A stretch of 64,000 bases of DNA from Providencia rettgeri (GCF_023205015.1 NZ_CP096258.1:3286001-3350000), one strand, 5' to 3'. Positions 43,041 to 53,320 are shown, counted from the first letter of the stretch. A program made the numbers and translations. Notes: generated from the letters alone by a model not told the origin.

Positions 43041-46000
43041 TTAACTTGGTAGGTTGTCATCACTGTCTTTTGGTGTACGTTTCACTTCTTGCACTTCATC
43101 CCCTTTGCTATTATGCAAATGAACCTCTAACTGATTGAATGCAATATCAATATCATTTTCTCGACATAATTTATCTATCGCACGGTTCACTTCATCGCTG
43201 GTCACACCACGGTCACCTATCTGCCGCACATAAAAACGCAATTCATGATCTAGCGTACTTGCCCCAAAACTGGTGAAGTAAACATTGGGAGCAGGTTCCG
43301 TCATTACCTTGCTATTACTGGTGGCTGCAGATAATAAAACGCGTTTTACTTTATCGAGATCTGAACCATAAGCTACCCCAATCGCTATCGTTACTCGTGT
43401 GACGGTGTCTGAAAGCGACCAATTGATCAACCGTTCAGTCACAAAGGCTTTATTGGGTATGATCACTTCTTTACGATCAAAATCGACGATCGTGGTTGCC
43501 CGAATACGAATTTTACTAACTGTTCCTGAATAGGTCCCAATCGTCACCGTATCGCCAATGCGGATCGGCCGTTCAAACAACAAAATGATCCCGGAAACAA
43601 AGTTTGCAAAAATCTCTTGTAAGCCAAAACCTAACCCGACCGTTAAGGCTGCCGCCAACCATTGCAGCTTGTTCCACGTGACACCAATCATCCCTAATGA
43701 GGCGATCGCCCCAATTCCCACAATAATATAAGTCAATATTGTCGTGATGGCATAAGTGGAACCTTGACGAAGTTTTAACCGCGATAAGACCAACACTTCG
43801 AGCAACCCCGGTAAGTTCCGTGTCATGACCCACGACACGACGATAATCACTAACGCTAAGATTAAATTAGCCAGAGTCACGTATTGCAAGATATTGCCAC
43901 CGTCTGCAGAGGTGGTGGTATAACCCCACAAATTCACGCTATCTAAGAAAGAGAAAATAGTGATGAAATCAGACCAAATTGCGTAAAACGCCAATGCAAA
44001 GATAATAAACAACACCATCGTGGTGAGGCGTAACGATTGCTGGCTAATCAGCTCAATAGTCATTGGTGGCTCTTTGATTGGCTCATTTTCAGCATCTTCT
44101 TGCTTCGACATCGCACGGCGTTCTATGGCACGTTGATATGCTAATTTACGAGCAACCAATGTTAACCCCCTCAAACACGCGCTATAAGTGATATACCACA
44201 GCAATAACAGGTATAAACTGTCTATCCAACGGTTTGCTAAGCGTAACGTGGTGTAGTAGTAGCCCGCCATCATTAATCCCACTAAAATTAATGGCGAAAA
44301 TGTCAGCAATGTCACGACAATACTACGCGTTAAGTGGCTGCCCTTCTCTTGCCAAACTTGTTTGCAAAAAGGAATCGTAAAGATACACAACAAGATAAGA
44401 GAAACCAGTACAATTAACTGACCTATCACGTCCTCAGACACTTTCAGTGGGTTAGTAACCCCATAAGTGGAGAAGAAAATGAGTGGTACCAACGGAATCG
44501 ATAACCGGAGCATTTGGCGCCGCGTCTGGGATATTTTCTCTTTTTCGATACCAAAATGTTTTCGCGCAATACCTTGCGGTTTTAACACGCGGAAAGTTAG
44601 CTCAAATAACGCCCAAAATATCGCCAATTGTTGGCAAAATTGCCAAAAGAAGGGCCCTTGTACATTTCCTGTTTTCAAAAACCAGTAACCTAATGCCAGT
44701 AAAAACAGTGAAATAGGCAAGGTTTGTATTAATGTCAGCAGCAGCGCAAAAGGTGTGCTTAACACACTATCGTTACGCAAACTGGAAAGCCGCTGGTCAA
44801 TATCTTGCAATCGATTATTAATTTTACGGTTAAACCAAATAAACAACAGGGCAACCAAAACAAGTGGAATAACCACTAACAGAGAGTTACTAATTCCTCG
44901 TTTAATACTGCGGTTCGATAAACTAAAATCAAAGCTATTAATTTGTGTCGCTGCGGCTTCAGGGAAACCTTTAACCCATTCCAAATCGATTGGCTTATTG
45001 CTATTCACCCAAAATATTTGTTGCGCCAAGGTATTTTCAAGAGAGCTCACCACACTCAATAATTGGTTTTGATCCAGTTGCAAGTTGATAGCTTGCGAAA
45101 TTTGCCCACCAAGCTGCTGGTTGAGTTCGTCTAATAAACCCCGGCGTACTTCCAATAATTTCAATAATGTAGATTTATCTTCAGCTGATAATAATGTGCT
45201 ATTTGCTGGCTCATCCCCTGTTTTTATTTCAAATTGCTGTTCCAACTTCGTAATATAATCATTAGGTTGATAAAGCTCATCACGCTGTTGGTTAATATCA
45301 AACTGTTCAAGCCGCAAATCGGCAATCGTTGTGGGTAAATTTTTCGTTAAAATGTCAGGTGGCAAGTCAATTTGTTGTTGAAATAAAATTCGTGAAAGCA
45401 ATAAGCTACCGCGTAATACATTAATTTGCTCTTTTAAATTTCGTTCAGACTGTGTCGCTCTTTCAAGCCATGTTTTAACTCGAATACCATTTTGCACCAG
45501 TTTATTGCTATTTTCGGTCACTGCGATTAAACGGTCACTGAGCGCATTATTAATCGTAATTTCTTTTTGAATAATGGGATTCTGTTGCGCTTCAATATCG
45601 GTTTCAGAAGTACTCAATGCTTCACGCACTGTTGATTGGGAGTCATTTAGTCGGCGATGGCTAATCGCGTTTTGTACTTGCTGAATATGGTGCTCCAATT
45701 GCTCAATATAGGCTGCGGTATAATCACGTTGTTTTTGCAGCACATCTTGTAATTGAGTGTTCGCCTGTAGAATACGTTTTTGATATTCATTTTGTTGCTG
45801 CAATAAATACTGTTCAACTTGCAGCATGGTAATTTGAGTCGGTCTTAAATTCACAGATTCATTCAATGAACTATTTAGCTCATTACGAATTTCTTGTAAG
45901 CGCCTCGCATTTTCCAACATCATCGCTTGTGCCCTTTCAGGCTGCGTTTGTAAGCCAATTAATTGGCTACTATAGGTTGCAAGGTCATTTTGCTCTATTT

Positions 46001-46421
46001 GCAGACTTTCTAAATAAGAGGCTTGTAATGCTTCTAATTGTGAAAGAGAACTATCTTGTATTTTTCGTAGGAAATTTTCGGTGCGTTGCTTATTTTCATT
46101 TTTTATTTGCAACAAACCTTGTGCTGCTTGTTTCGATTCTTCACTCGCGCTACTGAGTTTTTTTTGCAGTTCAGCCGTTCGCTGTTCAAGTTTATCCAGC
46201 TCGTTATAAAAATCTGAGGTTTTTTCCAGATCAGCGAGAGCAAGTTTATCTTCTTCACTGAGTGAACTTTTTTTATTCAATGCGCTGAGCGCACTTTTTA
46301 TTTCATTCTTATCAGGTAAGTTATTAGATGTTAATGCCGTAATTGAACTGGAAAAAGATATGATGAAAAAAAACAGTGTTATCGATACTAACTGCCGCCA
46401 CTTCCATTGTTGTTTCATCAT
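43041..46421 (-). CDS. mscK: K+-dependent mechanosensitive channel MscK (KefA)
   Basis: 1,126 residues (E. coli 1,120). An N-terminal signal segment, a ~450-residue periplasmic coiled-coil region (e.g. ELDKLEQRTAELQKKLSSAS), then about eleven membrane helices from residue ~500. The C-terminal MscS module has LGFGLQEIFANFVSGIILLF as the pore helix and RIGDTVTIGTYSGTVSKIRI as the beta domain. It releases solutes under hypo-osmotic stress and is gated by external K+ in E. coli. AAGGA lies upstream of ATG 46421. It is convergent with rsmS, with zero spacing. Confidence 0.95.
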   Translation of the reverse strand: MMKQQWKWRQLVSITLFFFIISFSSSITALTSNNLPDKNEIKSALSALNKKSSLSEEDKLALADLEKTSDFYNELDKLEQRTAELQKKLSSASEESKQAAQGLLQIKNENKQRTENFLRKIQDSSLSQLEALQASYLESLQIEQNDLATYSSQLIGLQTQPERAQAMMLENARRLQEIRNELNSSLNESVNLRPTQITMLQVEQYLLQQQNEYQKRILQANTQLQDVLQKQRDYTAAYIEQLEHHIQQVQNAISHRRLNDSQSTVREALSTSETDIEAQQNPIIQKEITINNALSDRLIAVTENSNKLVQNGIRVKTWLERATQSERNLKEQINVLRGSLLLSRILFQQQIDLPPDILTKNLPTTIADLRLEQFDINQQRDELYQPNDYITKLEQQFEIKTGDEPANSTLLSAEDKSTLLKLLEVRRGLLDELNQQLGGQISQAINLQLDQNQLLSVVSSLENTLAQQIFWVNSNKPIDLEWVKGFPEAAATQINSFDFSLSNRSIKRGISNSLLVVIPLVLVALLFIWFNRKINNRLQDIDQRLSSLRNDSVLSTPFALLLTLIQTLPISLFLLALGYWFLKTGNVQGPFFWQFCQQLAIFWALFELTFRVLKPQGIARKHFGIEKEKISQTRRQMLRLSIPLVPLIFFSTYGVTNPLKVSEDVIGQLIVLVSLILLCIFTIPFCKQVWQEKGSHLTRSIVVTLLTFSPLILVGLMMAGYYYTTLRLANRWIDSLYLLLLWYITYSACLRGLTLVARKLAYQRAIERRAMSKQEDAENEPIKEPPMTIELISQQSLRLTTMVLFIIFALAFYAIWSDFITIFSFLDSVNLWGYTTTSADGGNILQYVTLANLILALVIIVVSWVMTRNLPGLLEVLVLSRLKLRQGSTYAITTILTYIIVGIGAIASLGMIGVTWNKLQWLAAALTVGLGFGLQEIFANFVSGIILLFERPIRIGDTVTIGTYSGTVSKIRIRATTIVDFDRKEVIIPNKAFVTERLINWSLSDTVTRVTIAIGVAYGSDLDKVKRVLLSAATSNSKVMTEPAPNVYFTSFGASTLDHELRFYVRQIGDRGVTSDEVNRAIDKLCRENDIDIAFNQLEVHLHNSKGDEVQEVKRTPKDSDDNLPS

Positions 46422-46528
46422 AATGGCATTCCTTTATACAAATAATAATATTGTTTAATTAGGTAAAGTGCCGATAGTCGCCTACCAACACTTACTTTCA
46501 TCTAATTAAACACATTTTACGTAAAATG

Positions 46529-46882
46529 CTAGAAAGTTAATATCTTATCAGCTGTTAATGTCCAGCTTGCAAGCTCAACCAATGTGCCGACCTCAACACC
46601 ATCAGCAAGAGTTAAGTCACTCACACCACGGGCGTCTGTACACGTTTTACATAATTTAACAGGGACATTTTGTGCCGTTAAAATCTCTAACATTTGTTGA
46701 AGATTATAACCTTCCTTCGGCTTTTGAGCTGCCAATCCTGCGCTCACTGCATCTGACATCAGAAAAATTTTTAAATCTAACTGTGGCTCTTGCTCTTTTA
46801 ACGTTATCGCTAGTCGCAATGAGTTGAACAGTGTTTCACTGCCGTAAGGTGCCCCATTGGCAATAATCAAGATAGAGGACAT
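46529..46882 (-). CDS. ychN: DsrE-family protein YchN
   Basis: 117 residues, the same length as E. coli YchN and very similar: IANGAPYGSETLFNSLRLAI at the N-terminus and LTAQNVPVKLCKTCTDARG near residue 70, which contains the conserved CxxC. DsrE-type proteins form hexamers and handle sulfur or redox signals, but YchN's role is unknown. In E. coli ychN is far from acrR. Here it lies 11 bases downstream of acrR and may be co-transcribed with it. Confidence 0.9.
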   Translation of the reverse strand: MSSILIIANGAPYGSETLFNSLRLAITLKEQEPQLDLKIFLMSDAVSAGLAAQKPKEGYNLQQMLEILTAQNVPVKLCKTCTDARGVSDLTLADGVEVGTLVELASWTLTADKILTF

Positions 46883-46893
46883 ATGGACTCCAC

Positions 46894-47538
46894 TTATTCA
46901 GTTTGAATTGGTTTTAACCGGATTGTCGTACTACACTTTAGTGTTTCTAATAGTGTATCAACCAATGTGATTGTATGTTGATTAAAATTTTCTGATTGGA
47001 GTAGCCAGTTCTCTAATAAACCCGACATTAGTGAACGGATCATAATCGCAGCACATTCCACATCAAGGTCTGCGGGAAGCTGTCCTGCATCAATACAGGC
47101 AGTCAAATTGCCAACTATTCGGCATTGACTCGCAATATAATTAGCGCGTTTAAAATCAACTAACTCAGCCATTTCACCAACTAATTCACACTTCAAAAAG
47201 AAAATTTCCATCAAAGCGCGATTTTTTGGGCTTTCAATAAAGTCAGTCAAAATATAAATTAATAATTCTCTTAGTATTGAAAGTGGATCATTGGTATATT
47301 TAGAACGATAATATTCTTCAGCTTGTATTATTTGATTATCACCAAATTCACAAGCTTGATAAAAGAGATCAACTTTGTTTTTGAAATGCCAATATATTGC
47401 ACCTCGGGTAACCCCGGCTGCTTTTGCAATATCGGCTAATGATGTGGCAGAAACTCCTCGTTCAGAGAATGTTTTGATGGCAGCATCTAATATTTCCTGA
47501 CGGGTTTCTTCAGCCTGTTGTTTAGTTTTTCGTGCCAT
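46894..47538 (-). CDS. acrR: TetR-family repressor AcrR of the acrAB pump
   Basis: 214 residues (E. coli 215). TetR helix-turn-helix at residues about 12-55: ARKTKQQAEETRQEILDAAI, then SLADIAKAAGVTRGAIYWHF. The C-terminal helical drug-binding domain is more variable. It represses acrAB and itself, released by dyes and bile-type compounds. Divergent from acrA, with a 24-bp palindrome of AcrR type between them. Confidence 0.95.
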   Translation of the reverse strand: MARKTKQQAEETRQEILDAAIKTFSERGVSATSLADIAKAAGVTRGAIYWHFKNKVDLFYQACEFGDNQIIQAEEYYRSKYTNDPLSILRELLIYILTDFIESPKNRALMEIFFLKCELVGEMAELVDFKRANYIASQCRIVGNLTACIDAGQLPADLDVECAAIMIRSLMSGLLENWLLQSENFNQHTITLVDTLLETLKCSTTIRLKPIQTE

Positions 47539-47566
47539 TGTGACCCGTTTCTATCGAAAGCTGATT

Positions 47567-47590
47567 TACATACATTCGTGTATGTTTGTA
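47567..47590. promoter_or_regulatory. AcrR operator (24-bp inverted repeat)
   Basis: An imperfect palindrome starting TACATACATTCGTG and ending TATGTTTGTA. It differs at only a few positions from the IR24 site bound by AcrR in E. coli, and occupies the same place between acrR and acrA. Confidence 0.88.
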
Positions 47591-47672
47591 CTATAGCATA
47601 GTGATAAATCATATTGTTTACCATTTTTCTTATTTTTGTTTTGAACTCATATTGATTAATTGAGGTTAACTT

Positions 47673-48860
47673 ATGCGAAAAAACAGAGGGGTGTTACCTC
47701 TGGCTCTGTTAGTTCTTTCAGGTGGCTTGGCTTTATCTGGTTGTAACGATGAACAACAAGGTGGCGGAGAACGCCCGGCGCCTGAAGTAGGAATTGTTAC
47801 GCTTAAAGCCGAACCTCTGACTCTCAAAACCGAGTTACCAGGCCGTACATCCGCATTTCGTGTTGCCGAGGTTCGCCCTCAGGTTAGTGGCATCATTTTA
47901 AAGCGCAACTATAAAGAAGGTAGCGACGTAGAAGCAGGAACATCTTTATACCAAATTGATCCTGCACCATTCCAAGCAACCTATGACAGCGCAAAAGCGG
48001 AGCTAGCAAAAGCACAAGCGAATGCAAATCTGGCTGCCTTAACGGTGAAGCGTTATAAACCATTATTAGGAACTAATTACATTAGTCGTCAGGAATACGA
48101 CCAAGCAACCTCAACCTATGCGCAAGCACTTGCTGCCGTCAAAGCGGCTGACGCAGCGGTTGAAACTGCACGTATCAACCTGAATTATACCAAAGTCACC
48201 GCACCGATTAGCGGCCGTACTGGCAAATCGAATGTGACTGAAGGGGCTTTAGTATCATCAGGGCAAACCACTGAATTAATGCGAGTTCAGCAACTTGACC
48301 CTATCTATGTAGACGTAACGCAATCGAGTGACGATTTTTTACGTCTGAGAAATGAGATAGCGAAAGGTGCTGTGCAGCAAGAATCAGGGCAAGCTCCTGT
48401 CCGTTTGATCAATAATAACGGTCAAGAATATGCTCAAAAAGGCGTTCTAGAATTCTCTGATGTCACTGTTGATGAAACAACAGGGTCTATCACGATGAGA
48501 GCCATGTTCCCTAACCCGAACAAAGAGTTACTTCCAGGTATGTTTGTTCGTGCTGTATTAGAAGATGGTGTTATTGATAATGCGATTCTAGTTCCGCAAC
48601 AAGGCTTAACTCGTACGGCTCAAGGAACTTCTCAAGTCATGGTTGTTAATGCTGAGAATAAAGTTGAAGTCAGACAAGTTAAAGCAGGACAAGCAGTTGG
48701 CAACAAATGGCTGGTAACTGAAGGTCTACAAGCAGGTGATCGTGTCATTGTCATCGGCTTACAAAAAATCAAACCAGGAATTGTTGTGAATCCTAAGGAA
48801 GCAAACTTAGAAACGCAATCCATAGACAATCAGGCAAAACCTGAAGAAAAGTCTAAATAA
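47673..48860 (+). CDS. acrA: Multidrug efflux periplasmic adaptor AcrA
   Basis: 395 residues (E. coli 397). Lipoprotein signal ending in the lipobox LSGC (Cys24), followed by the membrane-fusion layout: beta-barrel/lipoyl segments (VRPQVSGIILKRNYKEGSDV), the alpha-hairpin (AKAELAKAQANANLAALTV), and a paired lipoyl half (APISGRTGKSNVTEGALV). It bridges AcrB and TolC. GAGG lies seven bases before ATG 47673. It is 15 bases upstream of acrB. Confidence 0.96.
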   Translation: MRKNRGVLPLALLVLSGGLALSGCNDEQQGGGERPAPEVGIVTLKAEPLTLKTELPGRTSAFRVAEVRPQVSGIILKRNYKEGSDVEAGTSLYQIDPAPFQATYDSAKAELAKAQANANLAALTVKRYKPLLGTNYISRQEYDQATSTYAQALAAVKAADAAVETARINLNYTKVTAPISGRTGKSNVTEGALVSSGQTTELMRVQQLDPIYVDVTQSSDDFLRLRNEIAKGAVQQESGQAPVRLINNNGQEYAQKGVLEFSDVTVDETTGSITMRAMFPNPNKELLPGMFVRAVLEDGVIDNAILVPQQGLTRTAQGTSQVMVVNAENKVEVRQVKAGQAVGNKWLVTEGLQAGDRVIVIGLQKIKPGIVVNPKEANLETQSIDNQAKPEEKSK

Positions 48861-48875
48861 GGGAGCGGCTGATTA

Positions 48876-51800
48876 ATGCCTAAGTTTTTTATAGAAAGAC
48901 CAATTTTTGCGTGGGTAATTGCAATTATCACCATGCTTGCTGGTCTGTTGGCAATTATCCAGTTACCTGTTTCACAGTACCCGACCATCGCGCCACCAGC
49001 TGTTTCTATTTCAGCTAACTATCCAGGAGCGGATGCTGAGACGGTACAAAATACAGTAACGCAGGTTATCGAACAGAATATGAACGGTATCGATAACTTG
49101 GTATATATGTCATCGAGCAGTGATTCATCAGGTTCTGCTAGCATTACGCTGACATTTGAAGCAGGAACTGATGGTGATATCGCGCAAGTACAGGTGCAAA
49201 ATAAATTGCAACTGGCAATGCCATTGTTGCCACAAGAAGTTCAGCAACAAGGTATTAGTGTCGATAAATCAACTAGTTCATTCTTAATGGTTGCGGGTTT
49301 CGTTTCTAGCGATGGCTCAATGGGGCAATACGATATTGCCGACTACGTAGGGTCAAATATTAAAGACCCTCTTAGCCGAGTTAACGGTGTAGGTGAAACC
49401 CAGCTGTTCGGTACCCAATATGCAATGCGTATTTGGTTAAAACCAGAGCAACTCGTTAAGTACAACATGACCACTACAGATGTCATTAATGCGATCAAGG
49501 TACAAAATAACCAAGTCGCAGCAGGGCAACTCGGTGGAGCACCTTCTATTGCAAATCAGCGTTTAAACGTATCTATCATTGCGCAGACACGTTTAAATAG
49601 CCCTGAAGAATTTAGCAATATTTTATTACGTGTTAACCAAGATGGTTCTCAGGTACGTATTAAAGATGTTGCTGATGTTCAATTAGGTGCTGAAAACTAT
49701 AGTACGATTGCCCGCTTTAATGGTAAGCCAGCAGCAGGTATTGGTATTAAACTGGCAACTGGTGCGAACGCATTAGATACATCTAATAACGTTCGTGCTG
49801 CGCTTGAGGAAATGAAGCCTTTCTTCCCTCAAGGATTAGAGATTGTTTATCCATACGATACAACCCCATTCGTTAAAATTTCGATTAACGAAGTAGTTAA
49901 AACGTTAGTGGAAGCAATCATGCTGGTTGTTGTCGTTATGTATTTGTTCCTACAAAACATCCGTGCAACGCTGATACCAACAATTGCAGTACCTGTCGTA
50001 TTGTTAGGTACCTTTGCTATCTTGTCGGCATTTGGTTATTCCATAAACACCTTGACCATGTTCGCGATGGTACTCGCCATCGGGCTTCTCGTCGATGACG
50101 CCATCGTCGTTGTTGAGAACGTTGAGCGTGTTATGCAAGAAGAAGGCTTGTCTCCAAAAGAAGCGACCAAAAAATCAATGGGTCAAATCCAAGGTGCATT
50201 AGTCGGTATTGCAATGGTTCTATCTGCGGTATTTATCCCAATGGCCTTCTTTGGAGGTTCTACCGGAGCAATTTATCGTCAGTTCTCTATTACCATTGTA
50301 TCATCCATGATCTTGTCAGTACTGGTTGCGATGATCTTAACGCCAGCACTGTGTGCCACCATGTTGAAGCCAATTGAAAAAGGCAGCCATGGTAGTCAAA
50401 AAGGGTTCTTTGGATGGTTTAACCGTACATTTGAAAAACAAGCACACCACTACACCGACAGTGTAAGCCGTATGCTTAACGGCACTGGCCGTTATTTAGT
50501 GATTTACCTGCTGTTAGTGGTTGGTATGGCGTTCATGTTCGTCCGCTTACCGTCTTCCTTCTTACCCGCGGAAGACCAAGGGGTATTCTTGTCGATGATC
50601 CAGTTACCACCAGGCTCAACACAAGAACAAACCCAAGCGGTATTGGATGAAGTGAATAACTACTACCATACCGAAGAAGCCAAAAACGTTGAATCGGTCT
50701 TTACCGTTGGGGGCTTTAGCTTCGCCGGTCAAGGACAAAATATGGGTCTCGCTTTCGTCGTTCTGAAAAACTGGAGCGAACGTAAAGGCGATGAAAACCA
50801 CGTTGATGCGATTGTACAGCGCGCGAATATTGCACTGTCACAAAAACAAGAGGCATTGATTTACGCCTTTAACCTACCCGCAATTGTTGAGTTAGGTACC
50901 GCAGACGGGTTTGACTTTGAGTTAGTCGATAAAGGTAACTTGGGGCATGATAAATTAATGCAAGCCCGTAACCAGTTACTTGGATTAGCGGCTCAGCACC
51001 CAGAAATGCTTCAAGGTGTTCGTCCAAATGGTCAGGATGATACCTCGCAATACCGTATTTATATTGACCAACAAAAAGCACAGGCTCAAGGTGTTGCTAT
51101 CAGTGATATCAACGCAACATTGAGTTCTATGTTTGGTGGAAGCTACGTGAATGACTTTATCGACCGTGGTCGTGTGAAGAAAGTTTACGTACAAGGTGAC
51201 GCAGAAAGCCGTATGTTACCTTCTGACATTAGTAACCTGTATGTTCGTAATAACCAAGGTAAAATGGTTCCGTTCTCGGCCTTTATGGACGAATCCAAAG
51301 ATCCTTGGAAGTATGGTTCACCGCGTTTAGAGCGTTATAACGGTGTCCCTGCGATGAACATTCAAGGCCAAGCAGCTCCTGGGAAAAGTACGGGTGATGC
51401 GATGCTGTTAATGGAAAAACTCACCACTGAAAACCTGCCTGAAGGAATTGGTTACGAGTGGACAGGTATGTCATATCAAGAACGCTTAGCAGGTAACCAA
51501 GCCCCTGCTCTGTACGCAATCTCCTTGATAGTGGTCTTCCTGTGTTTGGCGGCTCTCTATGAAAGCTGGTCAGTTCCATTCTCAGTTATGTTAGTCGTTC
51601 CATTGGGGATTATTGGTGCATTACTGTTTACCAGTGTTCGTGGTCTAGACAACGACGTTTACTTTAAAGTGGGTCTCTTAACAACCATTGGGCTCTCGGC
51701 GAAAAACGCAATCTTGATTGTTGAATTCGCCAAAGACTTGATGGAGAAAGAAGGTAAAGGGTTAGTCGAAGCAACGCTGAATGCAGTTAAAATGCGTTTA

Positions 51801-52034
51801 CGACCAATTCTGATGACATCTTTAGCATTTATGTTAGGTGTTATCCCTCTGGTATTTAGTAACGGTGCAGGTTCAGCATCCCAGAACTCAGTAGGTACTG
51901 GTGTTCTTGGGGGAATGTTTGCCGCAACCTCATTGGCTATCTTCTTCGTACCTGTCTTCTTCGTGGTGATCCGCCGCCGCTTTACCAAGAAGTCAGAGGA
52001 TATTGAACACAGCCATCCACCAACAGCACAATAA
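48876..52034 (+). CDS. acrB: RND multidrug efflux transporter AcrB
   Basis: 1,052 residues (E. coli 1,049). Twelve helices and two large periplasmic loops. N-terminus MPKFFIERPIFAWVIAIITM. Proton relay Asp pair in LAIGLLVDDAIVVVENVER (helix 4) and Lys in IGLSAKNAILIVEFAKDL (helix 10). The protein exports drugs, dyes and bile salts with AcrA and TolC. Directly downstream the E. coli order breaks: neither tomB nor hha is present. Confidence 0.97.
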   Translation: MPKFFIERPIFAWVIAIITMLAGLLAIIQLPVSQYPTIAPPAVSISANYPGADAETVQNTVTQVIEQNMNGIDNLVYMSSSSDSSGSASITLTFEAGTDGDIAQVQVQNKLQLAMPLLPQEVQQQGISVDKSTSSFLMVAGFVSSDGSMGQYDIADYVGSNIKDPLSRVNGVGETQLFGTQYAMRIWLKPEQLVKYNMTTTDVINAIKVQNNQVAAGQLGGAPSIANQRLNVSIIAQTRLNSPEEFSNILLRVNQDGSQVRIKDVADVQLGAENYSTIARFNGKPAAGIGIKLATGANALDTSNNVRAALEEMKPFFPQGLEIVYPYDTTPFVKISINEVVKTLVEAIMLVVVVMYLFLQNIRATLIPTIAVPVVLLGTFAILSAFGYSINTLTMFAMVLAIGLLVDDAIVVVENVERVMQEEGLSPKEATKKSMGQIQGALVGIAMVLSAVFIPMAFFGGSTGAIYRQFSITIVSSMILSVLVAMILTPALCATMLKPIEKGSHGSQKGFFGWFNRTFEKQAHHYTDSVSRMLNGTGRYLVIYLLLVVGMAFMFVRLPSSFLPAEDQGVFLSMIQLPPGSTQEQTQAVLDEVNNYYHTEEAKNVESVFTVGGFSFAGQGQNMGLAFVVLKNWSERKGDENHVDAIVQRANIALSQKQEALIYAFNLPAIVELGTADGFDFELVDKGNLGHDKLMQARNQLLGLAAQHPEMLQGVRPNGQDDTSQYRIYIDQQKAQAQGVAISDINATLSSMFGGSYVNDFIDRGRVKKVYVQGDAESRMLPSDISNLYVRNNQGKMVPFSAFMDESKDPWKYGSPRLERYNGVPAMNIQGQAAPGKSTGDAMLLMEKLTTENLPEGIGYEWTGMSYQERLAGNQAPALYAISLIVVFLCLAALYESWSVPFSVMLVVPLGIIGALLFTSVRGLDNDVYFKVGLLTTIGLSAKNAILIVEFAKDLMEKEGKGLVEATLNAVKMRLRPILMTSLAFMLGVIPLVFSNGAGSASQNSVGTGVLGGMFAATSLAIFFVPVFFVVIRRRFTKKSEDIEHSHPPTAQ

Positions 52035-52052
52035 TTGCTGATAGGTAAATTG

Positions 52053-52082
52053 AAAAGAGCCACATAAGTGGCTCTTTTTTTT
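52053..52082 (+). terminator. Terminator of acrAB
   Basis: Stem AAAAGAGCCAC (52053-52063) with GTGGCTCTTTT (52068-52078), four-base loop, and a T run to 52082. It lies 18 bases after the acrB stop. Confidence 0.95.
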
Positions 52083-52153
52083 GTGTATTAATTCTAACTT
52101 GCTGCAGACCGCCTCCCCTTTCAAGCTAATCAGTATCTGTGCCTTCGCTCTCT

Positions 52154-52194
52154 TGATAACCCAAATAGAGACGTCTGATAACCAAAATAGAAAC
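52154..52194. repeat. Imperfect direct repeat upstream of the TPS-domain gene
   Basis: Two 19-base copies, 52154-52172 and 52176-52194, both starting TGATAACC and containing AAATAGA. They lie in the 328-base gap between acrB and the TPS gene, which shows no other gene. Confidence 0.65.
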
Positions 52195-52362
52195 ACACCT
52201 TGGTGCGGCTAGAATGGAAATATCGTGTTTCATCTAGGTCAATTGAGGGTCTGCGTATCATATTTTATTAAACCCAGATAATTTTTGATTATTAAGACAA
52301 GCCACTCCGTGCATTATACTTTTAATCATAAAATGGATTTTTACAGCAAGGAGCTAATAAAA

Positions 52363-53298
52363 ATGAAGAAAACCATATTATTCACTCTATTAACTTGTAC
52401 TTTATATCACCACTCATCATTGGCCGGATCCCCTGATATTTCTAAGGCAAAGGTCATTAATATAGAAGCCCCTCTAAAAAACAACATTTCATTTAATACA
52501 TTTGAAAGTCTCTCATCTAATGACGATGGCTTAATTTTTAATAATGATATTAACAGTAATAACAAACTTAATAATAAGGCAGCAAGGCTTATTTTTGCAG
52601 AAGTTACAGGGACTGAAGCAAGCCAACTGCAAGGAATATTAGGTATTAAAGGGCAGCGCGCTAACCTTGTTATTGCGAATCCTAATGGCATTTCATGGAA
52701 AGATGGCACCGTTGATAATATTAATAGCCTCTCCTTAATTGCCGGTAAGTTTGAAAAAAAATATGTGAAAAACAAAGATAAAGATAACCAGCTCGAACCC
52801 CAAAAATTGGAAGACTATAACCAATTGAAGTTTTCAACGCAGCCAGCTAGCCAAATCAGTATTAGTCAGCAGCAAGGCAACCCAATTCAACTAGCAAAAT
52901 TAAATGTCGTTGCAGACCAAATAAAGCTGCAAAATTCCCTTAATATTCACTCTGCCATACAAAACTATATCAGCGCATCTGGCAATAGCACCCTTTCCCC
53001 TAGTGAAGGCATTGTCAAATACAGCTCAAAATTCAAAACTGATATTCCATATATTCAAGGTAATCATTTAGAGCTAAATGAACAGGCTACATTGACAGGA
53101 CGTAACATTGTGCTTGAAAGCCACCAATATCAATGTAAAGACAGTTTTCTTTGTCCACAAAATAAAGTCGATATTCAAGGGGTTATAAATACGATGAGTT
53201 TCTCTGTACGTGGAGATGCAGATATTATATTTTCAGATAAAGGCATCATAAAAATAGGGAAAAATCAGCAAGCCCTTATCGCTAAAACAGCGAACTAA
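52363..53298 (+). CDS. Short TPS-domain (FHA N-terminal-like) secreted protein
   Basis: 311 residues from ATG 52363, which has a perfect AAGGAG seven bases upstream; the frame is open 26 residues earlier but without support. Signal peptide MKKTILFTLLTCTLYHHSSLAG, then a two-partner-secretion domain: RLIFAEVTGTEASQLQGILG, then ANLVIANPNGISW with the NPNG motif of TpsA exoproteins, up to about residue 240. After that come only a few beta repeats and two cysteines (CKDSFLC). TpsA proteins are normally 1,000 residues or more and need a TpsB porin; neither a long C-terminus nor a tpsB gene is here. It could be a remnant of a haemolysin/adhesin gene or a stand-alone short exoprotein. Confidence 0.78.
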   Translation: MKKTILFTLLTCTLYHHSSLAGSPDISKAKVINIEAPLKNNISFNTFESLSSNDDGLIFNNDINSNNKLNNKAARLIFAEVTGTEASQLQGILGIKGQRANLVIANPNGISWKDGTVDNINSLSLIAGKFEKKYVKNKDKDNQLEPQKLEDYNQLKFSTQPASQISISQQQGNPIQLAKLNVVADQIKLQNSLNIHSAIQNYISASGNSTLSPSEGIVKYSSKFKTDIPYIQGNHLELNEQATLTGRNIVLESHQYQCKDSFLCPQNKVDIQGVINTMSFSVRGDADIIFSDKGIIKIGKNQQALIAKTAN

Positions 53299-53320
53299 TT
53301 TTAATTTAGCCTACAAAAAA

